The translations under genes were made by a program, and so were the position numbers. From Fidelibacterota bacterium (GTDB taxonomy: Bacteria > Fidelibacterota > UBA2242), in contig JADHWC010000024.1 in the NCBI GenBank assembly GCA_016783665.1, positions 1 through 32,373 of the forward strand: DNA of 32,373 bases. The letters run 5' to 3'. Of the stretch, positions 8,400 to 17,940 are shown piece after piece (position 1 is the first letter of the stretch; each line of letters begins with the position of its first letter). The notes under the pieces were generated by a model. It was not told where the DNA came from and searched no databases. It saw only the letters and a program-made list of their open reading frames with translations.

Positions 8400-8560
8400 G
8401 AGACTTGACTTAAGACTGCAATATCAAAGAACATAAACCGATCTCCAAACTTCCCCGGCAGGCTTGAGTTAAGTCGAATCGCTATCGCCCTTAACTTAAG
8501 TCGTCTCAAACACTCACGCTTATTTAAAAAATCATCCCATGCCGCCTTAAGTCAAGGGCT
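8400..8560. repeat. Cluster of (C)TTAAGTC / GACTTAAG motifs in intergenic DNA
   Basis: GACTTAAGAC 8407-8416; TTAAGTCG 8469-8476; CTTAAGTCG 8495-8503; CTTAAGTC 8546-8553. Confidence 0.5.
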
Positions 8561-8620
8561 TGCGAACCTACGGCTGGGAAATATAAAATATCGAAAAATG
8601 ACTATTGAAACAGTAAAAGA

Positions 8621-8648
8621 AAAAGCCCGGTTTTTTAGGTCGGGCTTT
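8621..8648 (-). terminator. Rho-independent terminator of the 1245-aa secreted protein gene
   Basis: On minus: AAAGCCCGACCTAAAAAACCGGGCTTTTTCTTTT just 3' of the stop at 8672. Confidence 0.8.
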
Positions 8649-8671
8649 ATGGTATTAATGAGTAATGCTTT

Positions 8672-11600
8672 CTATCTTAACAACAATAGTTTCTTCGTTT
8701 TAACAAATACTTTATCATCTGACATTGCAACAATCCTGTATAAGTACATTCCACTGGATGCTTTGTTCCCATGATTATCTTTTGCATCCCAAACAATGTT
8801 TAAATAACCCGCATTTTGTTCTTTACTAATAAGAGTAATTATTTCTCTACCTAAAAGATCATATATTTTTATTTCTACCATACTTCGTTTCGGAATCCCA
8901 TAGATAATATTTGTAATTGGATTAAAGGGATTGGGATAATTTTGTTCTAGAGAATATTCTTTAGGTATCTGACTCATTATATATTCAATTCCCGTAACCG
9001 TATTGACCGTCACGATGAGTGAATCATAAACAGTGAATTCTCCATCGAAAATACTTAGAACAACCGTGTCTTTACCAGATAAATTTTCCTCTACACGGAA
9101 AATAGCACAATTTAAAGTATCATTGATAAAACAAAAAACAAAGCTGCTGTGAATATAAGACCAGGTTAAGATCGAATCAGGACTATCAATATCGGAAACG
9201 AGTCCCGTTAATAATAGTGTATCGCTAACGTTTGAATCAAATTCTATGGAATCAGGCATTAACCCGGTGAAGTATGGAGAATCATTTGTTGGATGAACAG
9301 TAGTAACAAAGGACGCTGTATCACTGAATTCACCATCGCTGACTATCAATTTTAAAGTTGCTTTACCAAACCAGTCATTATTTGAACTCAAGATGACAGA
9401 ATCTTCATTTACTGTAGCATGCACATAGTTATTTGTTTCAGGAATAAACCAGGTTAAGGTACTATCTGCATTATCCGGATCATATACGAAATCGTAAAAG
9501 TATGCTATTGCGAATCTCAATTGCTCATCTTCATTAAAACTTGTATCCGGAATCACGGACAACACTGGCGGATCGTTAACAGTGGCAACGATAGCGAATA
9601 AAGTATCAGAATCGGAGGTGCTGTCATCGGAAACGGTAACGATTAACGTATCTTTGCCGAAGAAATTTTCCTCCGGATTTAAGTAAAGCGTATCATTCAA
9701 TGAGGAGACCTGGATATGGTTTCCCTGAGAAACTTCCCAGGATAGTTCTTCATCGGGAGTGTCCGGATCGCTGACATAATCAAACCAATCTGAGAAAGGT
9801 ATTTTTAACTGAATATCCTCGGTCAGGTTGATTTCAGGAAGGGTTGTTAATACCGGCGGCTGAAGAGTAAACTCGCTTTGAAACCATCGGATGATCCGGC
9901 TGACCAGTGTGTCACGCTGAGAGGTATTGGTTATACTGCTAAAATTCGGTGCGATGAAAACAGTTCGGTAATCGGAGGTGCTATTTTTGATACCGACACT
10001 ATTGCCACTTCCGGGATGGGTTAGAATCACCGAACTTCCACTTAAGTTTTCATTAAGTATCAAAATACCGGTCATTCCTGTTGGAACTGATAACGACAAG
10101 CCATCGGATATCGGATCGTTGGAAACTCCCTGGAAAGTCGTTGCATTATGGTTAAAATAATTCGGCATCGTGCCACCGAAATAATGGTCGGCAAATGAGG
10201 AATTCATATTATATCCAAGGGCATATTCTCCGAAAGCCAGCATGCTTTTTCGTTCGGTTTCGCTACCTGCTGTTAGGAAGCTTTTAATTTGAGTGGAATC
10301 TATATACCAGGCGTATATACTGGTAGGACTCAGGTACAGGGATTCATAATTCAGCAATTTTTCGGAAGTGGGGAACTGGTAGTTATCTTCATGATAAAAA
10401 TCATGCTCGATGTGTAATTCATTCAGCAAATCGGAAAAACCATCGCTGGTACCGATGAGTATATTACTAAAGTAAGGCATTACCGTAATCGTATCAGAGG
10501 CGTCTACCAGTACATCACAGCTTGCCAGGATTCTGATCTGTCCAGCCTCTGGATAGGTCAGATTATTCCATTGAGCTATCCCGTTGGAAAATGTTTTCGT
10601 CAAGCCCTCCGTGGAACTCAATGCCGCCTGGGTCGGAGTAACACCATCCAGCTGAACAGCGGAAAGTGTGATACTCACATCTGTGATTGATGTTGCGATT
10701 GTGCCATTTGCATCGACAATTTTGAGCTGCATGTAAAAACCCTGAACCAGATTTTCACCATAGAAATCACTACCCAGTTTGACAAATTCAAAGTGATCCG
10801 GTACAACCTGAAAGAATATCGTCCCTGATGTAATATCCGAATTTGTATAAGCAAATCTGGAACCGGTGGTATCGATAATAACATCATAAAGTCCGTTCAC
10901 CTTCATCTCTATTTTTTTACCGTCAACATTCAGTAATGGTTGTTTGAGTGTACCGCTTATAGTAAAGTCGATGGATTGCCCTTCCGGTATATTCTTCCAG
11001 ACAGAGTTTAAGGTTCCAAATATAATTTTTGAGTTGTAAACAGTTCCGATAACACTATCGCCATTTGAAGCACTGAGCGTTACCTGTCCGAATACATCTG
11101 CAAAGCCGATATCGGTTGACATTCCCGGTCCTCGCTGGATAATCAGCTGATTAATTTTTATCGGCAAGCCATCACCACCTGCATCGGATACTGTGAATCC
11201 AAGTATGTCAATACTACCAGTAGCACTTGTGCTTAGTGTATCTGGTGCATTTATACTGGAATTTGCGATGAGAGTTGTTGTTGTATCGGTAGTATGCATA
11301 CTCCTCAGGCGGAAATCAGATGTCTGGGCAATTTTAACCGTCTGTCCGCCGCTGATATAAACGATATTCACCGTATTACTTTTGGGATCTATGGCGATTT
11401 TACTTTCCACATGCGCAACATCCTCAGTCGCTGAACTTATATCAGTATTAATGGTGACAATATATGCCGGAGTCAACCAGCTTCCGTCGATATTATTCGT
11501 GTAATACAAAGCCCCAGATTCTACATGAGTGTACCAGGCAATATGGGCTTTACCATTTTCATCCACAACAATATTGGGAAAGATACATGAGGTTGAGATT

Positions 11601-12409
11601 AATTCCGGAGTTCCCCAATCTCCGGATTCATTATTAAGATAGTATAACCCATCGCCGGATGCGAAAACGACATGCAGATTATTGTTGTTATCTACTGTAA
11701 TCGATGGGTGATAGGCAGCTGTCTCGACCTGATCAATTTCTACAGGTACGGTCCAACTACCGTTGCTGTTTTTGGTATAATAAACACCATTTGCATGTCC
11801 TCCGACGAAATGTAAAAAATCATTTTGATCAATGGCAGTTCCGAAAAAATGGCCTGTACCATCCGGGATAACAGCATTACCGGTATTCAATTCCTGATAA
11901 TATACATTACTGCCATAGGTATCTTCCTGGGCAAAAACATGAGTATTAAAATCCTGATCGACTTCTATTGAGGATTCATGATAATGTCCGGAGTCCATCT
12001 GTCGGATAACGTCCCAGTAGTTTGAAGTTATATTCCTATTGGTTGCATATTTTATTTCAAAGGAGTAGCCATAGTATCGATAAACAATATACGCAAAGCC
12101 CTGCCGATCAGCCGTAATCGAAGGATTATAGGAGCCATCGCCTGTTCTCCCGGCAGCCTTTTTTTGATAACCCCAGCCGCCGTACTGATTCGTTGCATAT
12201 TGGACTAATTCACCGTAAACATTATCGCTTGTCCAGGCAACATGCAGATTACCCAACGGATCGCTGCAAATCACCGGGCGGGTGGAAGAGGGTGCACTGC
12301 CGGCCGTGATGTGAGTCCAGTTTACTTGAGCACTCACCATGCTGAACACAACTAAGATCGATCCGAATATTTTGGAAAAACTTTTTAGAGTATTCATATA
12401 TCTCCACAT
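8672..12409 (-). CDS. Large secreted protein: repeat/propeller-like N-terminus, central GATase-like region, Ig/cadherin-like repeats, C-terminal type IX secretion-like sorting domain
   Basis: Signal peptide MNTLKSFSKIFGSILVVFSMVSAQ (start may be the internal Met); repeated P-S-I-T-x-D-x-x-x-x-L-H-V motifs; NDPPVLSxIPDTSFNEDEQL repeats; C-terminal YSLEQNYPNPFNPITNIIYGIP...GMYLYRI. Confidence 0.85.
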   Translation of the reverse strand: MWRYMNTLKSFSKIFGSILVVFSMVSAQVNWTHITAGSAPSSTRPVICSDPLGNLHVAWTSDNVYGELVQYATNQYGGWGYQKKAAGRTGDGSYNPSITADRQGFAYIVYRYYGYSFEIKYATNRNITSNYWDVIRQMDSGHYHESSIEVDQDFNTHVFAQEDTYGSNVYYQELNTGNAVIPDGTGHFFGTAIDQNDFLHFVGGHANGVYYTKNSNGSWTVPVEIDQVETAAYHPSITVDNNNNLHVVFASGDGLYYLNNESGDWGTPELISTSCIFPNIVVDENGKAHIAWYTHVESGALYYTNNIDGSWLTPAYIVTINTDISSATEDVAHVESKIAIDPKSNTVNIVYISGGQTVKIAQTSDFRLRSMHTTDTTTTLIANSSINAPDTLSTSATGSIDILGFTVSDAGGDGLPIKINQLIIQRGPGMSTDIGFADVFGQVTLSASNGDSVIGTVYNSKIIFGTLNSVWKNIPEGQSIDFTISGTLKQPLLNVDGKKIEMKVNGLYDVIIDTTGSRFAYTNSDITSGTIFFQVVPDHFEFVKLGSDFYGENLVQGFYMQLKIVDANGTIATSITDVSITLSAVQLDGVTPTQAALSSTEGLTKTFSNGIAQWNNLTYPEAGQIRILASCDVLVDASDTITVMPYFSNILIGTSDGFSDLLNELHIEHDFYHEDNYQFPTSEKLLNYESLYLSPTSIYAWYIDSTQIKSFLTAGSETERKSMLAFGEYALGYNMNSSFADHYFGGTMPNYFNHNATTFQGVSNDPISDGLSLSVPTGMTGILILNENLSGSSVILTHPGSGNSVGIKNSTSDYRTVFIAPNFSSITNTSQRDTLVSRIIRWFQSEFTLQPPVLTTLPEINLTEDIQLKIPFSDWFDYVSDPDTPDEELSWEVSQGNHIQVSSLNDTLYLNPEENFFGKDTLIVTVSDDSTSDSDTLFAIVATVNDPPVLSVIPDTSFNEDEQLRFAIAYFYDFVYDPDNADSTLTWFIPETNNYVHATVNEDSVILSSNNDWFGKATLKLIVSDGEFSDTASFVTTVHPTNDSPYFTGLMPDSIEFDSNVSDTLLLTGLVSDIDSPDSILTWSYIHSSFVFCFINDTLNCAIFRVEENLSGKDTVVLSIFDGEFTVYDSLIVTVNTVTGIEYIMSQIPKEYSLEQNYPNPFNPITNIIYGIPKRSMVEIKIYDLLGREIITLISKEQNAGYLNIVWDAKDNHGNKASSGMYLYRIVAMSDDKVFVKTKKLLLLR

Positions 12410-12471
12410 TAAAATGTTTTCAAGTAATTATGTGCAAATATAGGGCCTGTGGTTAGATTGAACCACTTACT

Positions 12472-12685
12472 AAACTAAGCCCGGCAGCTGCCGGGCTGCC
12501 CGTCTGTAAAACCACGGAATAATTCGCTCCTTTAATATTCCTGCCAGTCTTTCCATCTTATATTAATCTACTGATTTTTAGTGGAAATTACACAAAAAAA
12601 GAAATAACAGGCATGACATCACTACGAAAACGGTTTATCCCCGCCTGCGTCGGGCAGGCCCGCCTGAATGACACTGTCGGGCAGG
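12472..12685. repeat. Copy 2 of the ~200-bp dispersed repeat
   Basis: AACTAAGCCCGGCAGCTGCCGGGC...GACACTGTCGGGCAGG aligned by eye to 1970-2185 with scattered substitutions. Confidence 0.85.
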
Positions 12686-12710
12686 GAACCTGCGACCCTC
12701 GGCTTAAAAG
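12686..12710 (-). repeat. 25-nt partial tRNA-Lys copy (anticodon loop to T arm)
   Basis: GAACCTGCGACCCTCGGCTTAAAAG versus tRNA-Lys GAACCTGCGACCCACGGCTTAAAAG (12958-12982); one mismatch. Confidence 0.8.
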
Positions 12711-12904
12711 AACACAGGGCACCCGTCGGGAAAAAATAAAAGTGTGCTATAACTGTGCTGTTTTTTTGTCCATTCCTGTCCATTCCTGTCATATTGGATA
12801 CATTTTCAACACCTGAAATCGGACACAAAACATTGGCGATTGTATCTATTTCCCTGTTGAAAAATTGTGTTCAATCTCACTATTTTCTCAACGGGAAATG
12901 TAAT

Positions 12905-12928
12905 AAAAAACCCGGCAGCTGCCGGGCG
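12905..12928 (-). terminator. Terminator downstream of tRNA-Lys formed from the CCCGGCAGCTGCCGGG palindrome
   Basis: On minus: GCCCGGCAGCTGCCGGGTTTTTTATT directly 3' of the tRNA. Confidence 0.7.
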
Positions 12929-12940
12929 ATCTATGTTGTG

Positions 12941-13013
12941 TGAGTGCAGCAGGGATCGAACCTGCGACCCACGGCTTAAAAGGCCGTTGCTCTACCAACT
13001 GAGCTATGCACCC
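12941..13013 (-). tRNA. tRNA-Lys (anticodon UUU)
   Basis: On minus: GGGTGCATAGCTCAGTTGGTAGAGCAACGGCCTTTTAAGCCGTGGGTCGCAGGTTCGATCCCTGCTGCACTCA; full cloverleaf, anticodon loop CTTTTAA. Confidence 0.97.
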
Positions 13014-13101
13014 TTCAAATAGCTTTAAAATTTAATAGATATTGTTTCCTCAATCAATAAAAATTTTCAGGAACATTTGTAACTACTAAATCTGATGCTG
13101 A

Positions 13102-14307
13102 TTACTCTTTTCCCATTACAATTCGACTGGTTTCCATAGCAATTACCAACTCTTCATTGGCCGGAATTACCATGACTTTAACCGGGGAATCGCCAGCGCT
13201 GATAGTTGTTTCACTACTGCGGGTAGTTTTATTCTTTTTCACATCCAATTTAATGCCAAGGGCATCCATATTACCGAGAGTCATATTACGCACTACGTCG
13301 GAATTTTCACCAATACCGCCTGTAAAAACGATTACATCGACGCCGTTCATGACGCCAATATAAGCGGCAATATATTTTTTCAAACGATAGGAAAATACTT
13401 TTAGCGCCAGCAGTGCCCGGTAATTTCCGTTTTCCGCTTCAGCTTCGATTTCCCGCATGTCATTGGTAAGACCGGAAATTCCCTGCACACCGCACTGTTT
13501 GTTAAAAAAATTATTTGCTTGATCAATTGTGAAATTCTCTTTACCGGCAATCGTGAAAATAACACCCGGGTCAATATCGCCGCAGCGCGTGCCCATCAGG
13601 AGACCTTCCAGTGGTGTAAAGCCCATCGATGTGTCCACGGAAACGCTGCCTTTAACCGCTGCAATACTGCTGCCATTACCCAGGTGACAAGTAATGATTT
13701 TCAGAGATTTGATATCTTCACCCAGTATTTCGGCAGCGCGATGTGAAACATAGTAGTGTGATGTGCCGTGAAATCCGTAGCGACGAATACTATGATTTTT
13801 GTAGTAATTATAGGGGATGCCGTACATGTAGGCATAGTCCGGCATATTGACATGGAAAGTAGTATCAAAAACGCCAACATTAGGTGTTCCCGGCAATTTG
13901 TCCAGACTGGCTTCAATTCCTTTGATGTTTGCTGGATTGTGTAGAGGTGCATATTCGATACACTCATAGAGTTCTTCTCGTACCTCTTCGTCTATAAGAA
14001 CCGAGTGTTTAAATTTTTCCCCGGCATGCACCAGGCGATGGCCGACGGCATCTATTTCTTTCAAGTCGGAAATAACGCCATATTTAGGGTTGACAAGAAT
14101 TTTTAGGATTTGTTCGATTGTAGATTCGTGATCGGTGATGTTATCAGAGGCCTTGGTTTTGATGCCGTCGTGTCGTTTGTGAGTTAGATTAGTGCCGCTG
14201 ATACCAATACGTTCAATCAGCCCTTTACACAGTGATTGTTTTGTGTCGGTGTCAATAAATTGATATTTTACCGAGGAACTGCCGGAATTAATAGTTAATA
14301 CCTTCAT
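13102..14307 (-). CDS. ackA: Acetate kinase
   Basis: MKVLTINSGSSSVKYQ, HGTSHYYVSHRAAE, TCHLGNGSSIAAVKGSVSVDTSMGFTPLEGLLMGTRCGDIDP and FTGGIGEN motifs. Confidence 0.98.
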   Translation of the reverse strand: MKVLTINSGSSSVKYQFIDTDTKQSLCKGLIERIGISGTNLTHKRHDGIKTKASDNITDHESTIEQILKILVNPKYGVISDLKEIDAVGHRLVHAGEKFKHSVLIDEEVREELYECIEYAPLHNPANIKGIEASLDKLPGTPNVGVFDTTFHVNMPDYAYMYGIPYNYYKNHSIRRYGFHGTSHYYVSHRAAEILGEDIKSLKIITCHLGNGSSIAAVKGSVSVDTSMGFTPLEGLLMGTRCGDIDPGVIFTIAGKENFTIDQANNFFNKQCGVQGISGLTNDMREIEAEAENGNYRALLALKVFSYRLKKYIAAYIGVMNGVDVIVFTGGIGENSDVVRNMTLGNMDALGIKLDVKKNKTTRSSETTISAGDSPVKVMVIPANEELVIAMETSRIVMGKE

Positions 14308-14714
14308 AGAGATACTCCGTTTTCAATAATTAAATGTCGTGTCACTTCAAAACGCATTTTCTATTCGATTTTTCAGTTGCGTGTGATTTTAGCAAATTAT
14401 CTTCAATTTTTCAATTAGAATTGTCAGTATTTTTAGAACAATTCAAATCAATAATAATGATTCTGAAATTCGACATCAGGTATAAATACAAGATTCTTAT
14501 ACAATATCTGGACAATTCCAGGATTTCTTATCTACAGTTATCAATTATTTTTTCTTAATCTTTTTCTTTAATTGTTGTCTGTAAGATTCTCTAAATCAGG
14601 GAAATTTTAAATTCTACAAAAGCATATTACGACACTTTTTTGCTTGATTATTAGTGAAGCTGCAAATATATTCAAGTTAGAAAATATTTTATATGAGTAT
14701 TTTTGGAAGACGCT

Positions 14715-17700
14715 ATGAAAAATAACAAAATATCACTGCCAAAAGGGTTAGCAGCCGTTCTCCTGGGCATGACTGTACTTTGTCAGGCACAGGTGGGTGT
14801 GCCTGAAATATTTCCATTTACCAAAGAAAATACGGCTCTGATTAAAACCGTTGGCGGATTCAATTTTGACAATGATGAGTATCTGGATATTGTTGGGATC
14901 GCATCCCTGGTAGACGAAAAGGGGAAACCGGTGCCTCGCTCGACCTATATCGTCCACCTGGAAGAATCTGTTTCAAAGGATTTTATCGTCCAGTGGAAAT
15001 ATACTGTGCCGAAAGATTTAAAAGCCGATTTTTCCGACATCATGGTAACGGATATGGACAGTGACGGTTTGCCGGAAATTGTAACGGTGATGAACATTTC
15101 AGATGTTGGCGGATCAAGCTGGACTGACTGGTTGAAGATCTTCGAATATACCGAAGGATTTCCTGAAATTCCGACAGCATCCATGAATAAAGTTGGTAAC
15201 TTTGCCACTCGTCCGCGTCCTATGTTTATACACTGCGGTGATATTGATGGAAATAAAGTTCCCGATATAGTAGTCTCATCCGGCGGACCCGGCAGGGGAG
15301 TGATTATTGTTTCAACAAAAGGACAGGTGTCTTCTGAGAATCTTGAAATTCTCTACTATACTAAAAAACCGAGCACATTAAAGGGAGTTCTTTCATTTCG
15401 GGCCATTACCGCCAATTTAGATAATCACTCCGGTGACGAGCTGGTGATTTTTGGCGGTGACAATCACCTGCAAGTGGAAGTGTTTATTCATGAAATCCAG
15501 GGAGCGATATTAAAACACACATTTCGGGGAATATCTCGCAGAGAGTTTGACCTTGCCCATCTGGTATCAGGTGATATCGACGGTGACGGTCTGGATGAGT
15601 TTATTATTCCTCTGAAATCCGGCGGAGCTGTTTTACTGACACTGCAAGACGATGATTTAATCGGTTCACGATTTCTGTCGGGAGATAATAAAATCGCGTT
15701 GCTGTTAATTGCAGATCTGGACGCCAATGGATTAGCGGAAATATTATTCAACCTCAAGAGCACTACCTTAGTATCGCGGTTAGAATATGATATGTCTGGA
15801 GCGCTTACCGATATTAATTCTTATCGTCAATCTCAATATGATAATCCTTTATTGAAAGGGCTTCAATATGTTGATTTGGCAGCGATCGTATCGACCTCCG
15901 GAAGATATACTGGATCAATCATTATGCCTTTTTTAAATAAAAATTACAACAAGCACGGATTGTGCCGCTGGCAACTGGAAGAAACCGCACCGTTTATTGA
16001 AGAAGGACCAATTGATGAGGTGTTAGGTGAGATCGATCTTGTTTTGGAATCAAAGATTGCCGTATCTGAATCCGGACAACAGGTATCTCTGGTTGGCGCA
16101 GATGAGGTCATTGACGAATTGAGTGAAATTGTTGGAGAAGAAGTACCGCTATCTCCTTTACCAACAACTAAGAGCGGAATGGTCAGCACTAAATCCATTA
16201 ATGAAGTTTATCGTCCTGATATTCTTGTGCACCCTGGTGAGAAAGTACAGCGAAAGATAACCGTAAACGGTTTGACTCTCGATGATTTAAAAGACTTAAA
16301 TGTGAATGTGCGGATTCCCGATGGAATGAAATTCGATCTGCCCCGGAAAGAGTTTACCTGGTTTCCGGCTGATACCCAGCTGGGCTTACATACAATTGAA
16401 GCGGAATTTATCTGGGGCCCAAAGCGTGACGTACAATCATTTACCGTCTATGTAAACGACAAACCGGAGATAATAACTACCTGCCCTCAGCGTGATATCA
16501 TCCAAATTGGTGAAACATTTAAATTGAAAATCGCTGTTAAAGACAGCAATGACAACGCGTTTCTCGGTTATAAATTGATTGATTACCCCGATGGAGCGCA
16601 TATTGACGCCAATGGAGAACTGGTCTGGAAACCATCATTTGATCAGAAAGACTGGTGTGATTTTATAATTGAAATATCCGATGGGTATGATACTGATAAA
16701 ATATCATTTTCACTGTTTGTCAATCACCCGGTATATATTGAATCCGCCGCAAACCCGTTAACCACAGTTGGCGTAAAATATTTATATCGGCCTGTTTTAA
16801 AGGATAAAAACGATGGATTTTATGTCTATTGGTATGGTCTTTCACCCAGAGTAACCGACTGGAAACACTCTGGTATTTATGAGATTAAAATTATTGATGA
16901 CGTCGTGCGGAATAATTTGGAAAGAGATATCGAACGTTATAAACGGGAATTTATCCCGGAAGTAGATCCGGCAAATAAAACAAAAAAGACTCATTTGATT
17001 GACGATGTTTTCGTGCATGACGGCAAAATGATCCTGGTGTTTAATGTTCTTGGTAAAAGAGTTCCGTCATCTGCCAGCGTGATTGAGACCTTCTTTCAGA
17101 ATCTTGGCATGAGTGTCCCCAGGTATTCGAAACCGATACGCAGGCACTTCTACACTTTTACATTAAAAGAGACGCCTAACGGCTTATCTATGGACGACAA
17201 AGGGGTAGTAAATTGGATTCCCGAACAGAACCAGTTTGATTATCACTCAATTTCATATACCGTTTCTGACGGATACTTCACGGCAGAAGAACATGCCCAG
17301 GTTTATGTCAACACTCTGCCGGTGATTGTGTCCACTGCCGATACCAATGCCTATGTGAACAGCCTGTGGCAATATGAGATTAAAGTGACAGATCTGAATA
17401 CCGACAGTAAATTAACATTTGAGCTGATTGATGCCCCGGATGGTATGATGGTATCGCCGCAGGGGGTTATTTCATGGACGCCAACCGAGCTTCAGCTGAA
17501 CGGACATGTTTTTTCGTTTAAGGTAACGGATGGTATGGGCGAAGATGTTCAGAAGAGCAGTATTTTTGTGAATATTAAGCCTAAGATTCTTTCCGTACCG
17601 AAACCGGTTGCATTAACCAATTTGAAATGGGAATACCACCTGGATGCTGAAGACCCTAATGGTGATCCCCTTGTTTTTAAATCGGTTCGTTTGCCAAGAA

Positions 17701-17927
17701 ATGCTAAGTTCGATCCGGAGACCGGCATATTGATCTGGAGTCCGAAAAAATCTCAACGCGGCGTGAACGACATTGTTTTAGAGGTTGTTGATTCCCATGG
17801 CTGGAGCACGCTGCAGGAATTTCAGGTACACGTATTTCACAATCCCGGCACACAGCGATTGAACTTTCTTAGAAATACTATATCGCTGTTGGCGTTGATA
17901 GGCGTTATTTATTTGGTAGCGATATAA
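14715..17927 (+). CDS. Large exported protein with FG-GAP/VCBS-like repeats, several putative Ig-like repeats and a C-terminal transmembrane segment
   Basis: Signal-like MKNNKISLPKGLAAVLLGMTVLCQAQ; repeated DxDxDGLxE motifs (TDMDSDGLPEIV, GDIDGDGLDEFI); repeated DAPDGMMVSPQGVISWTP units; C-terminal NTISLLALIGVIYLVAI. ORF track begins at TTG 14703; ATG at 14715 preferred. Confidence 0.8.
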   Translation: MKNNKISLPKGLAAVLLGMTVLCQAQVGVPEIFPFTKENTALIKTVGGFNFDNDEYLDIVGIASLVDEKGKPVPRSTYIVHLEESVSKDFIVQWKYTVPKDLKADFSDIMVTDMDSDGLPEIVTVMNISDVGGSSWTDWLKIFEYTEGFPEIPTASMNKVGNFATRPRPMFIHCGDIDGNKVPDIVVSSGGPGRGVIIVSTKGQVSSENLEILYYTKKPSTLKGVLSFRAITANLDNHSGDELVIFGGDNHLQVEVFIHEIQGAILKHTFRGISRREFDLAHLVSGDIDGDGLDEFIIPLKSGGAVLLTLQDDDLIGSRFLSGDNKIALLLIADLDANGLAEILFNLKSTTLVSRLEYDMSGALTDINSYRQSQYDNPLLKGLQYVDLAAIVSTSGRYTGSIIMPFLNKNYNKHGLCRWQLEETAPFIEEGPIDEVLGEIDLVLESKIAVSESGQQVSLVGADEVIDELSEIVGEEVPLSPLPTTKSGMVSTKSINEVYRPDILVHPGEKVQRKITVNGLTLDDLKDLNVNVRIPDGMKFDLPRKEFTWFPADTQLGLHTIEAEFIWGPKRDVQSFTVYVNDKPEIITTCPQRDIIQIGETFKLKIAVKDSNDNAFLGYKLIDYPDGAHIDANGELVWKPSFDQKDWCDFIIEISDGYDTDKISFSLFVNHPVYIESAANPLTTVGVKYLYRPVLKDKNDGFYVYWYGLSPRVTDWKHSGIYEIKIIDDVVRNNLERDIERYKREFIPEVDPANKTKKTHLIDDVFVHDGKMILVFNVLGKRVPSSASVIETFFQNLGMSVPRYSKPIRRHFYTFTLKETPNGLSMDDKGVVNWIPEQNQFDYHSISYTVSDGYFTAEEHAQVYVNTLPVIVSTADTNAYVNSLWQYEIKVTDLNTDSKLTFELIDAPDGMMVSPQGVISWTPTELQLNGHVFSFKVTDGMGEDVQKSSIFVNIKPKILSVPKPVALTNLKWEYHLDAEDPNGDPLVFKSVRLPRNAKFDPETGILIWSPKKSQRGVNDIVLEVVDSHGWSTLQEFQVHVFHNPGTQRLNFLRNTISLLALIGVIYLVAI

Positions 17928-17940
17928 AAGAAGTCAACAA

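Noticed and set aside
12770-12800. Tandem GTCCATTCCT x2
   Set aside because: Only two 10-nt copies; likely slippage, too little to support a functional call.
12613-12828. Overlapping small ORFs (67 and 68 aa) on both strands, including an MTSLRKRF start shared with repeat copy 1
   Set aside because: The shared start reflects the DNA repeat; frames diverge after the repeat and run into tRNA-like sequence.
12842-12902. Inverted repeat CCCTGTTGAAAAA...TTTTCTCAACGGG
   Set aside because: Arms imperfect and loop long, AT-rich context; not distinguishable from chance without folding statistics.
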